From: SIAJ01 sp035258765
GTDB taxonomy: Bacteria; Planctomycetota; Planctomycetia; Gemmatales; Gemmataceae
DNA: 11,415 nucleotides
NCBI GenBank assembly: GCA_035258765.1
Contig: DATFWZ010000551.1
Location: 1-11,415 of the forward strand
Direction: 5' to 3'
Both the position numbers and the translations under genes were made by a program. The notes under the pieces were generated by a model. That model was not told where the DNA came from. It saw only the letters and a list, made by a program, of their open reading frames with translations, and ran no database searches. This document shows positions 1 to 6,745 of this stretch, one piece after another; positions within the stretch are counted from its first letter, which is position 1; every line of letters begins with the position of its first letter.

Positions 1-234
1 GGCCCGGTTCGGGGATCGAACCACGGCGGTCAAACTGTCCGACGCGCCGTGAGTCAGGTACGCGTCGAGAAACTCCTTGCCCGCGACCTGACGGCCCATG
101 AGCCCGATCGGGCCGCCCCCCGCCCGAGTCGCCGGCGGTCCGAGTTGCTCGACATAACCGTCCGGGTCGAAATACAGGGCGACGCCGCGCGGGGCGGGCT
201 CGCCGGTCGCGGTCGGTGTGGGGGAAGTGCTCAT
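1..234 (-). CDS. Probable glycosyltransferase, N-terminal fragment (runs off left edge)
   Basis: Reading leftwards from the ATG at 234-232, the frame stays open for 78 codons to the window edge. The protein begins MSTSPTPTATGEPAPRGV, then ALYFDPDGYVEQLG, and near residues 39-60 has GGGPIGLMGRQVAGKEF followed by LDAYLTHG. This resembles, from memory, the N-terminus of GT4-like glycosyltransferases annotated in planctomycetes, with a Gly-rich loop near the start and a helix after it; the catalytic domain lies outside the window. The ATG overlaps the TGA of the upstream secreted-protein gene by four bases (ATGA), so the two are probably translationally coupled in one operon. There is no signal peptide, so it is probably cytoplasmic. 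The open frame and coupling are seen directly; the family call is an inference from a short stretch and is uncertain. Confidence 0.5.
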   Translation of the reverse strand, partial: MSTSPTPTATGEPAPRGVALYFDPDGYVEQLGPPATRAGGGPIGLMGRQVAGKEFLDAYLTHGASDSLTAVVRSPNRA

Positions 235-1223
235 TTCAGTTGGAAACGGCCGTCCGCGACGGAGATCGCCTTCGTCCCTTTGTAGCGATCGTAGACCTTC
301 TCCATCGCGCTGACGTCGTCGAACCACCCCACGATGTAAGCCGCTCCGAATGACTCGCCCGCCTTGACCTTTCGCCGGTGCAGTTCCTGGATGAAGCACA
401 CGTATCCGCGCTGGTGGCACCACGCCTCGGACGTGGCCGCCGGATCGAGGGTCATTCCCGCGAGCCACGGCCCCGGCTTGCCATCGACCTTCACCTGGTA
501 GGCCCGGATCATCCGCTCCGGCGGTTTCGTGTCGTCGCGCTGGTAGAGGAACCTGGCGTCCGGACCGAAATCGTCCTTGAACTCGGCCGCCGGGATCGGC
601 TTGTCGCGATAGCTGAGGTAGACGGCCTCAAACTTATCACCGCCTTTGTGCTTGATGTGTCCCGGCATGTCGATCCTGTAGAACAGGTCGTCCACGTCGT
701 TCACGCTCGTAATCCGCTCGGCGGACAGGAAATAGCGCACGCCCGGCTGGAACATCAGCACCTGTTCCCACGTCGAGCCGGCCTTGAGGCCCTTCGCGGG
801 CTGCGTGAAAGTGAACCGCAAGGTCACTGCGACGAACCCGTTGCCCCGGGTGACTTCCGGCTTGAGCTCCTTCGCCTGAGTGCAGATCTGCGGGCCTTCG
901 ACGTAATGCTTGGGCAGATTGCCGTGCACTTTCGCGTCGCGGGAGTACCCGTCGTCCCGCCAGTCCGGGGCCATGAGGAAGTCCATAATGTGCAGGCCGA
1001 AGCCGGCATCGCGGGCCTTCGTCCTCTTGTCGAGGAAAGTCCCCGCCGCGACCCCGCTGACGTAACCCTTCGAATTGATCCGTGCGACGAGCGCGTCGGT
1101 CTCGATCTCCACTCCGTCCTTTACCTCGCGGACTTCAGGCTCCGCGGCCGCGACCGAGCCCTGCAAGAGTCCGAGTGGGGCCGACGCGATAAGTGCGAGG
1201 CCGAAAACTGAGAATCGAGTCAT
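231..1223 (-). CDS. Secreted protein of unknown function (330 aa)
   Basis: The protein starts with a clear Sec signal peptide: MTR, a hydrophobic core over residues 4-22, and an A-A-A cleavage site at 25-27 just before EPEV. The mature part of about 300 residues is rich in alternating polar and hydrophobic stretches and aromatic residues, for example YRIDMPGHIKHKGGDKF and ESFGAAYIVGWFDDVSAMEKV. This suggests a mainly beta-sandwich fold such as those of galactose-mutarotase-like or carbohydrate-binding proteins, but I recognise no named family and no catalytic motif. There is no membrane anchor or lipobox, so it is probably periplasmic or extracellular. No Shine-Dalgarno sequence precedes the ATG (the bases before it read ACTCCTC); a sigma70-like promoter lies about 70-100 bases upstream. 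Its stop overlaps the start of the next gene, a probable glycosyltransferase, hinting at a shared envelope or polysaccharide role. Confidence 0.8.
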   Translation of the reverse strand: MTRFSVFGLALIASAPLGLLQGSVAAAEPEVREVKDGVEIETDALVARINSKGYVSGVAAGTFLDKRTKARDAGFGLHIMDFLMAPDWRDDGYSRDAKVHGNLPKHYVEGPQICTQAKELKPEVTRGNGFVAVTLRFTFTQPAKGLKAGSTWEQVLMFQPGVRYFLSAERITSVNDVDDLFYRIDMPGHIKHKGGDKFEAVYLSYRDKPIPAAEFKDDFGPDARFLYQRDDTKPPERMIRAYQVKVDGKPGPWLAGMTLDPAATSEAWCHQRGYVCFIQELHRRKVKAGESFGAAYIVGWFDDVSAMEKVYDRYKGTKAISVADGRFQLK

Positions 1224-1295
1224 GAGGAGTCGTCCAACGTCGGGTTGAACCGCGGAGCCAGATCATGGGCCGCCCCCGTGATCGTGACCGACCCA

Positions 1296-1324
1296 ATGCT
1301 AACAGCGGTTCGGACGCGGTTCAA
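1296..1324 (-). promoter_or_regulatory. Candidate sigma70-like promoter for the secreted-protein gene
   Basis: On the minus strand TTGAAC (1324-1319, 4 of 6 matches to TTGACA) and TAGCAT (1301-1296, 4 of 6 matches to TATAAT) are separated by exactly 17 bases. Transcription would begin near 1289 and give a leader of roughly 65 bases before the ATG at 1223. The site lies between the end of the zinc-finger gene and the secreted-protein gene, where a promoter is expected. Matches of this quality also occur by chance. Confidence 0.35.
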
Positions 1325-1379
1325 TTGCTGCCCGACCGACTGTTGCAGCACTCAACCGGAAATGACCAAAGGATGGCGG

Positions 1380-1394
1380 CCGGGCAATTCCCGG
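1380..1394 (-). terminator. Weak candidate hairpin downstream of the zinc-finger gene
   Basis: Arms CCGGG (1380-1384) and CCCGG (1390-1394) around a 5-base loop lie 17 bases past the TAG of the zinc-finger gene on the minus strand. The stem is only five pairs and there is no U-run afterwards, so it is at best a weak or Rho-assisted terminator. Confidence 0.22.
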
Positions 1395-1410
1395 TCGTGC
1401 GAAGACTCGA

Positions 1411-2214
1411 CTACGGCCCGGTCGGGCTGTCACCGGGGTCCGGTTGCGGGGCAATTCCTTTGCCCGTTTTGCCGCCCGTGGCGCGCTTATTGGCCGGTGT
1501 ACCCCCGACCGCCCCGCCCGACGGCCCCCCGTAGGCCTCCGGCTCTTCGTCGTCCTCGATTGCCTCGTCAAAGACACCACCGGCCATCGCTTCCTCGAGA
1601 TCGGCCTCATACGCGGCACCGATGCCGATGTTGGTCCCGGCCAGGCCCCCGACGGCCGAGCCGCCGCCGGGAGCACCCACCGCGTGAATGTCCGGATGCT
1701 CTTCATCGTCGTCGGGCCGCCGCCGGACAACCGGGGGTCGCTCCGGACTGGGCTCGCGATCCTCCGCCCCCGGATTCGGCGCGACATCCGCACGCCCCGT
1801 CGCCGGAGGCACCGCGGCTCGACCGGCGTTCAGGTTTGCCGGCTGTTCGGCCCCGAGCAGCTCGCTGCACCTGACGCAGTAGCGGGCATAGGGGACGGCC
1901 TCGAGCCGTCCGATTGGAATCGGGCGGCCGCAGTTTTCGCATTGCCCGAACGTGCCGTTGTCAATGCGCCCGAGCGCCGCGGTGACTTCCGCCAGGACGT
2001 GTTCCTCATTCTCCAGGAGTGTGGCATTCATTTCCTGGTCGTAAGTCTCGGTGCCGAGGTCGCCCATGTGGATCGGGGCGTCGGACAGGTTGCCCGCGAC
2101 CTCCCCGCCGACGGGGACGCGGGCCTGGTCCTCCAGCGTCTGGACGGTCCCGCGGGCCCGGTCGGCGTAGGCCCGCAGGCGGGCCCGGAAATGTTCCAAT
2201 TGGTGCTTGGTCAT
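1411..2214 (-). CDS. TraR/DksA-type zinc-finger protein with a long acidic, Gly-rich tail (267 aa)
   Basis: Residues 1-90 form a charged helical region (MTKHQLEHFRARL..., then LLENEEHVLAEVTAALGRID). Residues 92-116 carry a four-cysteine zinc finger, C92-X2-C95-X17-C113-X2-C116, with GRPIPIGRLEAVPYARYC between, as in the TraR/DksA family. The segment NLSDAPIHMGDLGTETYDQE resembles YteA-type members (a conserved D-x(n)-GDLGTE stretch), and the DxxDxA tip motif of true DksA is not visible, so a DksA-like action on RNA polymerase is possible but unproven. After the finger come about 150 residues of low complexity: Pro/Ala-rich (130-160), acidic DDDEEHPD (168-175), Gly-rich (180-200), acidic EAIEDDEEPEAY (217-228) and a basic end (NKRATGGKTGKG). 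Family members usually stop soon after the finger. The ATG at 2214 is preferred over in-frame ATGs at 2220 and 2283 because GGAGG lies six bases before it. It follows the PAC2 gene by 76 bases and is probably co-transcribed with it. Confidence 0.85.
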   Translation of the reverse strand: MTKHQLEHFRARLRAYADRARGTVQTLEDQARVPVGGEVAGNLSDAPIHMGDLGTETYDQEMNATLLENEEHVLAEVTAALGRIDNGTFGQCENCGRPIPIGRLEAVPYARYCVRCSELLGAEQPANLNAGRAAVPPATGRADVAPNPGAEDREPSPERPPVVRRRPDDDEEHPDIHAVGAPGGGSAVGGLAGTNIGIGAAYEADLEEAMAGGVFDEAIEDDEEPEAYGGPSGGAVGGTPANKRATGGKTGKGIAPQPDPGDSPTGP

Positions 2215-2220
2215 GATCAT

Positions 2221-2225
2221 CCTCC
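2221..2225 (-). promoter_or_regulatory. Shine-Dalgarno site that fixes the start of the zinc-finger gene
   Basis: GGAGG on the minus strand, followed by ATGATC and then the ATG at 2214. Spacing is six bases to the second ATG but zero to the first (2220), which makes 2214 the likely start. The longer reading from 2283 would add 23 Arg-rich residues that do not look like part of the family. Confidence 0.65.
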
Positions 2226-2290
2226 AGCGCCGCCGGGAGCAGGCGACCGTGAGAAGGGTGAGCATTCGACGTGCCAACATCACGGCCGGG

Positions 2291-3217
2291 TCAACCGGCC
2301 TTCTTGAAGAGATCGAGGAATCGATTCTCGTATTCCTTGAAGACGCCGAGGCGATCCAGCTCCCGCTTCAATTCGAACGCCTTCGACCGCTGGCGGGCCG
2401 CTTGTTCGAACAGCCCTTCGATGCGCCGCTCGTCCTCCGGGCTCAATCGGTCCTCGCTCACCGGCCCCGGGGCGGGAAGCTCTTCCTCCTCCTGCGACGC
2501 CTCGTCCTGACCCTCCGCGGCCGCGAGGAGTTCGACGAGCTGCTGCTCGACCACCTGAGCCTGTTCGGCCAGCTCCGAGAGGTCGAGGTCGATCCCGGTC
2601 ATCGTCGTGAACACGTCCAGGACCGCGAGGGACGCCTTGGGGAACGGGAGCTGGGTGAGCATGTGCGGCATTTCGCCAAGCAGGCAGGCGCCACGGACGC
2701 CGGTTTCGGCGGCCACGCCGAGCAGCACACCGTTGAGACCGCCGATGTGCCCCTCTTCCAAAACCTCCAGCTCGAGCCGCTTCAGCTCCTGCAGGCTGTC
2801 CTCGTCGGTTGCGGCCCCGAACACGCGGGACCGGTGGCCGGGGCGCATCCGCGTGGCCATGGCGGCGAAAGTAACCACCCGCTCGACGCCCAACTTTCGG
2901 GCGTATGAAACGAGCTGCCGGCAAAAGGGGTACTTGCCGAGCGGCGGCTGGGCCTCGCCGAGAAAGACGACGAGGTCGCGTTTCTCCGCGGGGTCCCGCC
3001 ACAGGAAGAACCGGTTGCGCGCCCTCCGGCCGGCCTGGATCAGCCCGGCCTTCACCTCGACATGATCCACGTCGAACAGGTCCCCGGCCTCCAACTCGGC
3101 GATGACGTCCATCCCGAGCTTGGAAAGCAGGTAATACCCCGCGTTCAAGGCGACGTGTCCCATGCCGGGCCAGACGGCGACGAGCCAGGGGCGGTGCAGC
3201 CAGAGATTCTCGGCCAT
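2291..3217 (-). CDS. PAC2-family protein with a coiled-coil C-terminal extension (308 aa)
   Basis: The N-terminal 215 residues look like the PAC2 (proteasome assembly chaperone 2) fold found in archaea, actinobacteria and planctomycetes. Visible are WPGMGHVALNAGYYLLSKL (16-34), an AELEAGDLFDVDHVEV strand-turn (40-55), DLVVFLGEAQPPLGKYPFC (81-99), VVTFAAMATRMRPGHRSRVF (114-133), HIGGLNGVLLGVAAETGV (157-174) and CLLGEMPHMLTQLPFPKASL (178-197). These are the usual conserved PAC2 blocks, including the Gly-Leu-Asn-Gly turn and the final LGE-P-H segment. Residues 211-308 are an added charged, helical tail with an acidic stretch (SQEEEEL) and a likely coiled coil (RRIEGLFEQAARQRSKAFEL). No signal peptide is visible, so it is cytoplasmic. 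The start is supported by GAGGGG at 3225-3230, seven bases before the ATG. Bacterial PAC2 proteins have no settled biochemical role; a chaperone or ligand-binding function is inference. It is the first gene of a probable two-gene unit with the zinc-finger gene. Confidence 0.85.
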   Translation of the reverse strand: MAENLWLHRPWLVAVWPGMGHVALNAGYYLLSKLGMDVIAELEAGDLFDVDHVEVKAGLIQAGRRARNRFFLWRDPAEKRDLVVFLGEAQPPLGKYPFCRQLVSYARKLGVERVVTFAAMATRMRPGHRSRVFGAATDEDSLQELKRLELEVLEEGHIGGLNGVLLGVAAETGVRGACLLGEMPHMLTQLPFPKASLAVLDVFTTMTGIDLDLSELAEQAQVVEQQLVELLAAAEGQDEASQEEEELPAPGPVSEDRLSPEDERRIEGLFEQAARQRSKAFELKRELDRLGVFKEYENRFLDLFKKAG

Positions 3218-3519
3218 GACTTGACCCCTCGATCCCGACCCTTCACAAGTCGGAGTGGATACGCAATCCGAGTGCCGCTACGGCGGGCGTGTTTCAGTTT
3301 CGGCGACCATCGGGTGGGCCCCACACATCAGAACAGGGCCACACCCTGCGGTCAACAGCCTGCGGCAGGCGCCACAAGCAAACTCTATGAGTCACCGGAC
3401 TGCTCGCGGCGCCTGGAGGGCCTGCCTCCGGACCGTAACCCAGGCCACCGCCGCCCGAAAGCGATTCGCTGCCGCCACAGGATCGGCGGGGGCGAATTCG
3501 CGTTCGAGTTCAGGCACCG

Positions 3520-3535
3520 CGGCCATTCATGGCCG
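3520..3535. repeat. 16-base palindrome, operator-like
   Basis: CGGCCAT-TC-ATGGCCG: seven-base arms perfectly inverted around a two-base centre. The centre is too tight for an RNA hairpin loop, which favours a protein-binding site on DNA or a dispersed palindromic repeat. It lies about 23 bases upstream of the candidate -35 box of the lipoprotein gene. Confidence 0.5.
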
Positions 3536-3557
3536 TTCACAATTTTCTCATTTTTCG

Positions 3558-3587
3558 TTACAAATTGCTGCCCGGCCGATTTATACT
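3558..3587 (+). promoter_or_regulatory. Candidate promoter for the lipoprotein-DUF1559 unit
   Basis: TATACT (3582-3587, 5 of 6 matches to TATAAT) lies in the only clearly AT-rich stretch of the spacer, with TTACAA (3558-3563, 3 of 6 to TTGACA) 18 bases upstream and T-rich sequence before that. Transcription would start near 3594, leaving about 33 bases before the ATG at 3627. The -10 box is good and the -35 box weak. Confidence 0.4.
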
Positions 3588-3626
3588 CCGCACAAATCGG
3601 CACCCGAGCTGATCGGGGGGTTCGCC

Positions 3627-4085
3627 ATGTCGATTGCGCGCCAAGACTGGAGCATTCGTCGGCTCCTTGCCACTCTTACCGCGGCGATCGTGATTGGCAT
3701 TGGACCGTCCGGGTGTGGCCCGACCGTGGCCCCGCCGGAGCCCGAGGCCAAGGTGCGGCTTTCCAAACTGCTGCGCCTGTACCAGGTGTATGTGGAGAAG
3801 AACAAGAAGGGGCCGCCGAATGAGCAGGCCCTGCGCGAATTTGGCAGCAAGCTGACGCCACAGCAGCGCGACGAGTACCTGATCGGCGACGACCTCGACA
3901 CTATCTTCACATCCCCACGGGACAACCAGAAGTACGAAATCCGGTACAACGTCAAGCTCGACCCGGGGGATACTCTTGCCGTCGCCTGGGAGGCGAACGG
4001 ACAGAACGGAATGCGCTACGTGGCCCTCTCGACCGGTTATGTGGAGGAATACGACGAAGAGACGTTCAAAGAGTACAAGCGATAA
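3627..4085 (+). CDS. Small predicted lipoprotein (152 aa), partner of the downstream DUF1559 gene
   Basis: From the ATG at 3627 the protein has a basic N-terminus (MSIARQDWSIRR), a hydrophobic core (LLATLTAAIVIGIG) and PSGC with Cys30, a lipobox-like site, although Pro at -3 is not ideal. A Pro-rich spacer (TVAPPEPEAK) follows. The mature domain of about 110 residues has a helical start (VRLSKLLRLYQVYVEKNKKG), then LTPQQRDEYLIGDDLDTIFTSP, then likely beta strands (KYEIRYNVKLDPG, TLAVAWEANGQNG, MRYVALSTGYVEEYD). I do not recognise a named family. Small lipoproteins of this kind occur, to my recollection, next to DUF1559 genes in planctomycetes. The start is chosen because it opens the signal peptide, has a G-rich stretch (GGGGGG, 3615-3620) before it and follows a candidate promoter. 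The DUF1559 gene begins 80 bases downstream on the same strand. Confidence 0.75.
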   Translation: MSIARQDWSIRRLLATLTAAIVIGIGPSGCGPTVAPPEPEAKVRLSKLLRLYQVYVEKNKKGPPNEQALREFGSKLTPQQRDEYLIGDDLDTIFTSPRDNQKYEIRYNVKLDPGDTLAVAWEANGQNGMRYVALSTGYVEEYDEETFKEYKR

Positions 4086-4138
4086 CCCGACCGGCCGGCG
4101 TTCGACCGGCGGACTGTCCTCCCCTGCCCAGGACTCAT

Positions 4139-4158
4139 TTCTCCTTGATAAAGGAGGG
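4139..4158 (+). promoter_or_regulatory. Hairpin that sequesters the ribosome-binding site of the DUF1559 gene
   Basis: CTCCTT (4141-4146), loop GATA (4147-4150) and AAGGAG (4151-4156) form a six-pair stem, extended by two U-G pairs (4140-4157, 4139-4158). The 3' arm is the Shine-Dalgarno sequence AAGGAGG (4151-4157), eight bases before the ATG at 4166. The pairing is read directly; a regulatory effect is inference. The strong site also settles the start at 4166 rather than the in-frame TTG at 4145, which lies inside the stem. Confidence 0.55.
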
Positions 4159-4165
4159 CCCCATT

Positions 4166-5278
<1,113 letters not shown>

Positions 5279-5303
5279 CGCGCGCGGGTCGCTCGTTGGG
5301 TTA

Positions 5304-5335
5304 CGGGTCGGCGCTAAGCGTGCAGCGCCGACCCG
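5304..5335. terminator. Strong hairpin between convergent DUF1559 and lpd genes
   Basis: An 11-pair perfect stem (5304-5314 with 5325-5335; core GGGTCGGCGC/GCGCCGACCC) around a 10-base loop. It begins 25 bases past the DUF1559 stop and overlaps the final codons and TAG of lpd. Neither strand has a U-run after the stem, so it is not a textbook intrinsic terminator, but its place between convergent genes fits a two-way transcription barrier or mRNA end protection. Confidence 0.45.
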
Positions 5336-6714
5336 GACCACGCGGCCCGGGCCGCCTCCGCGAGCGACTCGGACAGGGTCGGATGGGCGTGCGTGATCCG
5401 GGCGATGTCCTCGGCGCTGCCCTTGAACTCGATGATGGCAACTGCCTCCGCGATCATGTCCGACGCCCGCGGGCCGAAGATGTGGACGCTGAGCACCCGG
5501 TCCGTCTGGGCATCGGTGAGCACCTTGACCACACCCTCCGTTTCATCCAGGCACTTGGCCCGCGCGCTCGCCAGGAACGGGAACTTGCCGACCTTATAGG
5601 GCTTTCCCGATTCCTTGAGTTGCTCCTCGGTCTGGCCGACGCTGGCTACTTCCGGCCAGATGTAGATGACACTCGGAATGGCGTCGTAGTTGACGTGCGC
5701 CGGTTTCCCCGCCAGGAACTCGGCGACCGCGATTCCTTCCTCCTGGGCCTTGTGGGCGAGCATCGGGCCGGGGATGAGGTCGCCGATCGCATAGATGCCC
5801 GGCACGCTGGTGCGGTAATGCTCGTCGACCTCGACGACCCCCGTCTTCGGATCGAACTTCACGCCAGTCTCGGCCAACCCGAGCCCCTCGCTGAACGGCC
5901 GGCGGCCCACGGCGACCAGGACCTTGTCGCCGGAGAAGGTCAGCTCTTTGCCGTCCTTGTTCGCGGCGGTCACGGTCGCCTGCCGGCCCGCGGCCCGGGC
6001 CCCGGTGACCTTCGTGTCCAGGTGGAACTCGATCCCCTGCCTCTCCAATGACTTCTTGACGATCGCGGCGAGTTCGCCGTCGGTGGCCGGCAGAATCCGG
6101 GGCAGGAACTCCAGGACCGTGACCTTGGCACCGAGCCGCTTCCAGACCGAGCCCAACTCGAGGCCGATGTACCCGGCCCCGACGACGATCAGGTGCTTCG
6201 GGACGTCCGAGAAGCTCAGGGCGTCGGTCGAATTGACGACATACTGGTGGTCGAACTTGAGCGACGGCAACTCGATGACCTCGCTCCCCGTCGCGAGAAG
6301 GACGTTTTTCGCCTCGAGGGTTTCCTTTGCCCCGTCGGCCTTCGTGAGCTCTACCTTGGTCGCCGCGAGTAGACGGGCGGTTCCAGTGTAGGGCGTTACC
6401 TTGTTCTTCTTGAACAAGAACCCAACGCCGTCGGTCAGCGACTTCACGACCTGGCCTTTTCGCTTCATCATGGCGGCCAGATCGAGAGACAGCCGCCCGA
6501 CGCCGATCCCGTGATTGCCGAGCTTGTTCTGCGCGACGTGAAACCACTCGCTGGAGTCGAGGAGTGCCTTGCTCGGGATGCAACCGATGTTGAGGCAAGT
6601 GCCGCCGAACGCCGGCCGCTTGTCGATACAGGCGACGCGCATCCCGAGCTGGGCCGCGCGCAGGGCCGCGACATAGCCGCCCGGCCCGCCGCCGATGACG
6701 ATGAGGTCGAACAT
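5314..6714 (-). CDS. lpd: Dihydrolipoyl dehydrogenase, E3 of the 2-oxoglutarate dehydrogenase complex (466 aa)
   Basis: This FAD enzyme reoxidises the dihydrolipoyl group of the E2 subunit and passes electrons to NAD+. Visible are the FAD-binding motif IGGGPGGYVAALRAAQLG (7-24), the redox disulfide GGTCLNIGCIPSK with Cys40 and Cys45, the NAD-binding motif VVGAGYIGLELGSVW, the second FAD motif YAIGDLIPGPMLAHKAQEEG, and the C-terminal dimer-interface catalytic pair in HAHPTLSE (His444 and Glu449). Length is normal (about 460-475). It is the last gene of the sucA-odhB-lpd operon, 31 bases after odhB. A possible weak ribosome-binding site, AGGA eight bases before the ATG, lies inside the 9-base tandem repeat that fills the gap. 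Being in the operon it is probably dedicated to this complex, though it could also serve pyruvate dehydrogenase or the glycine cleavage system. Its stop lies in the convergent hairpin at 5304-5335. Confidence 0.96.
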   Translation of the reverse strand: MFDLIVIGGGPGGYVAALRAAQLGMRVACIDKRPAFGGTCLNIGCIPSKALLDSSEWFHVAQNKLGNHGIGVGRLSLDLAAMMKRKGQVVKSLTDGVGFLFKKNKVTPYTGTARLLAATKVELTKADGAKETLEAKNVLLATGSEVIELPSLKFDHQYVVNSTDALSFSDVPKHLIVVGAGYIGLELGSVWKRLGAKVTVLEFLPRILPATDGELAAIVKKSLERQGIEFHLDTKVTGARAAGRQATVTAANKDGKELTFSGDKVLVAVGRRPFSEGLGLAETGVKFDPKTGVVEVDEHYRTSVPGIYAIGDLIPGPMLAHKAQEEGIAVAEFLAGKPAHVNYDAIPSVIYIWPEVASVGQTEEQLKESGKPYKVGKFPFLASARAKCLDETEGVVKVLTDAQTDRVLSVHIFGPRASDMIAEAVAIIEFKGSAEDIARITHAHPTLSESLAEAARAAWSGSALHA

Positions 6715-6717
6715 CAG

Positions 6718-6744
6718 ATTGGTCCTATTGGACCTATAGGGCTG
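6718..6744. repeat. 9-base tandem repeat (three units) in the odhB-lpd gap
   Basis: Plus-strand units ATTGGTCCT (6718-6726), ATTGGACCT (6727-6735) and ATAGGGCTG (6736-6744). The first two differ at one base; the third is degenerate. The array fills almost the whole gap between odhB and lpd. The first two units also form the inverted pair GGTCC/GGACC. On the minus strand it provides AGGA upstream of the lpd start. Confidence 0.65.
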
Positions 6745-6745
6745 C

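Larger units (their letters stand above)
3218..3626. other. Divergent intergenic spacer
   Basis: About 400 bases between the minus-strand PAC2 gene and the plus-strand lipoprotein gene. The frame of the lipoprotein extends upstream to 3255, but that part lacks protein-like composition and would bury the signal peptide internally. Small inverted repeats occur (GCCTG/CAGGC around 3358-3370, GGAGG/CCTCC at 3415-3429), without U-runs. The last 90 bases turn AT-rich (3540-3590) and hold the palindrome and candidate promoter listed separately. I could not identify a convincing PAC2 promoter near 3217. Confidence 0.6.

Noticed and set aside
378..1211. Plus-strand open frame (277 codons) opposite the secreted-protein gene
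   Set aside because: The minus-strand frame has a proper signal peptide and balanced composition. The plus frame is Arg/Leu/Val-rich and looks like a mirror frame.
1245..1874. Plus-strand open frame spanning the secreted-protein/zinc-finger gap
   Set aside because: Very Arg/Pro-rich, overlaps the antisense of a solid gene, and has no plausible start signal.
2215..2283. Upstream extension of the zinc-finger gene to the ATG at 2283
   Set aside because: It adds 23 residues rich in Arg and Leu that do not belong to the family, and GGAGG at 2221-2225 would then lie inside the coding region.
1444..2307. Plus-strand open frame (287 codons) opposite the zinc-finger gene
   Set aside because: The minus strand encodes the four-cysteine finger and has a good ribosome-binding site; the plus frame shows no domain.
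3255..3626. Upstream extension of the lipoprotein frame
   Set aside because: It would put the signal peptide in the middle of the protein and read through the AT-rich promoter-like region.
4145..4165. TTG start for the DUF1559 gene
   Set aside because: It sits inside the ribosome-binding hairpin; the ATG at 4166 has AAGGAGG eight bases before it and gives a normal short prepilin leader.
5594..6598. Minus-strand open frames in alternative frames within lpd (and 7020-7919 within odhB, 9492-10640 within sucA)
   Set aside because: Arg/Gly/Pro-rich translations in shifted frames of well-identified enzymes; no sign of a true overlapping gene.
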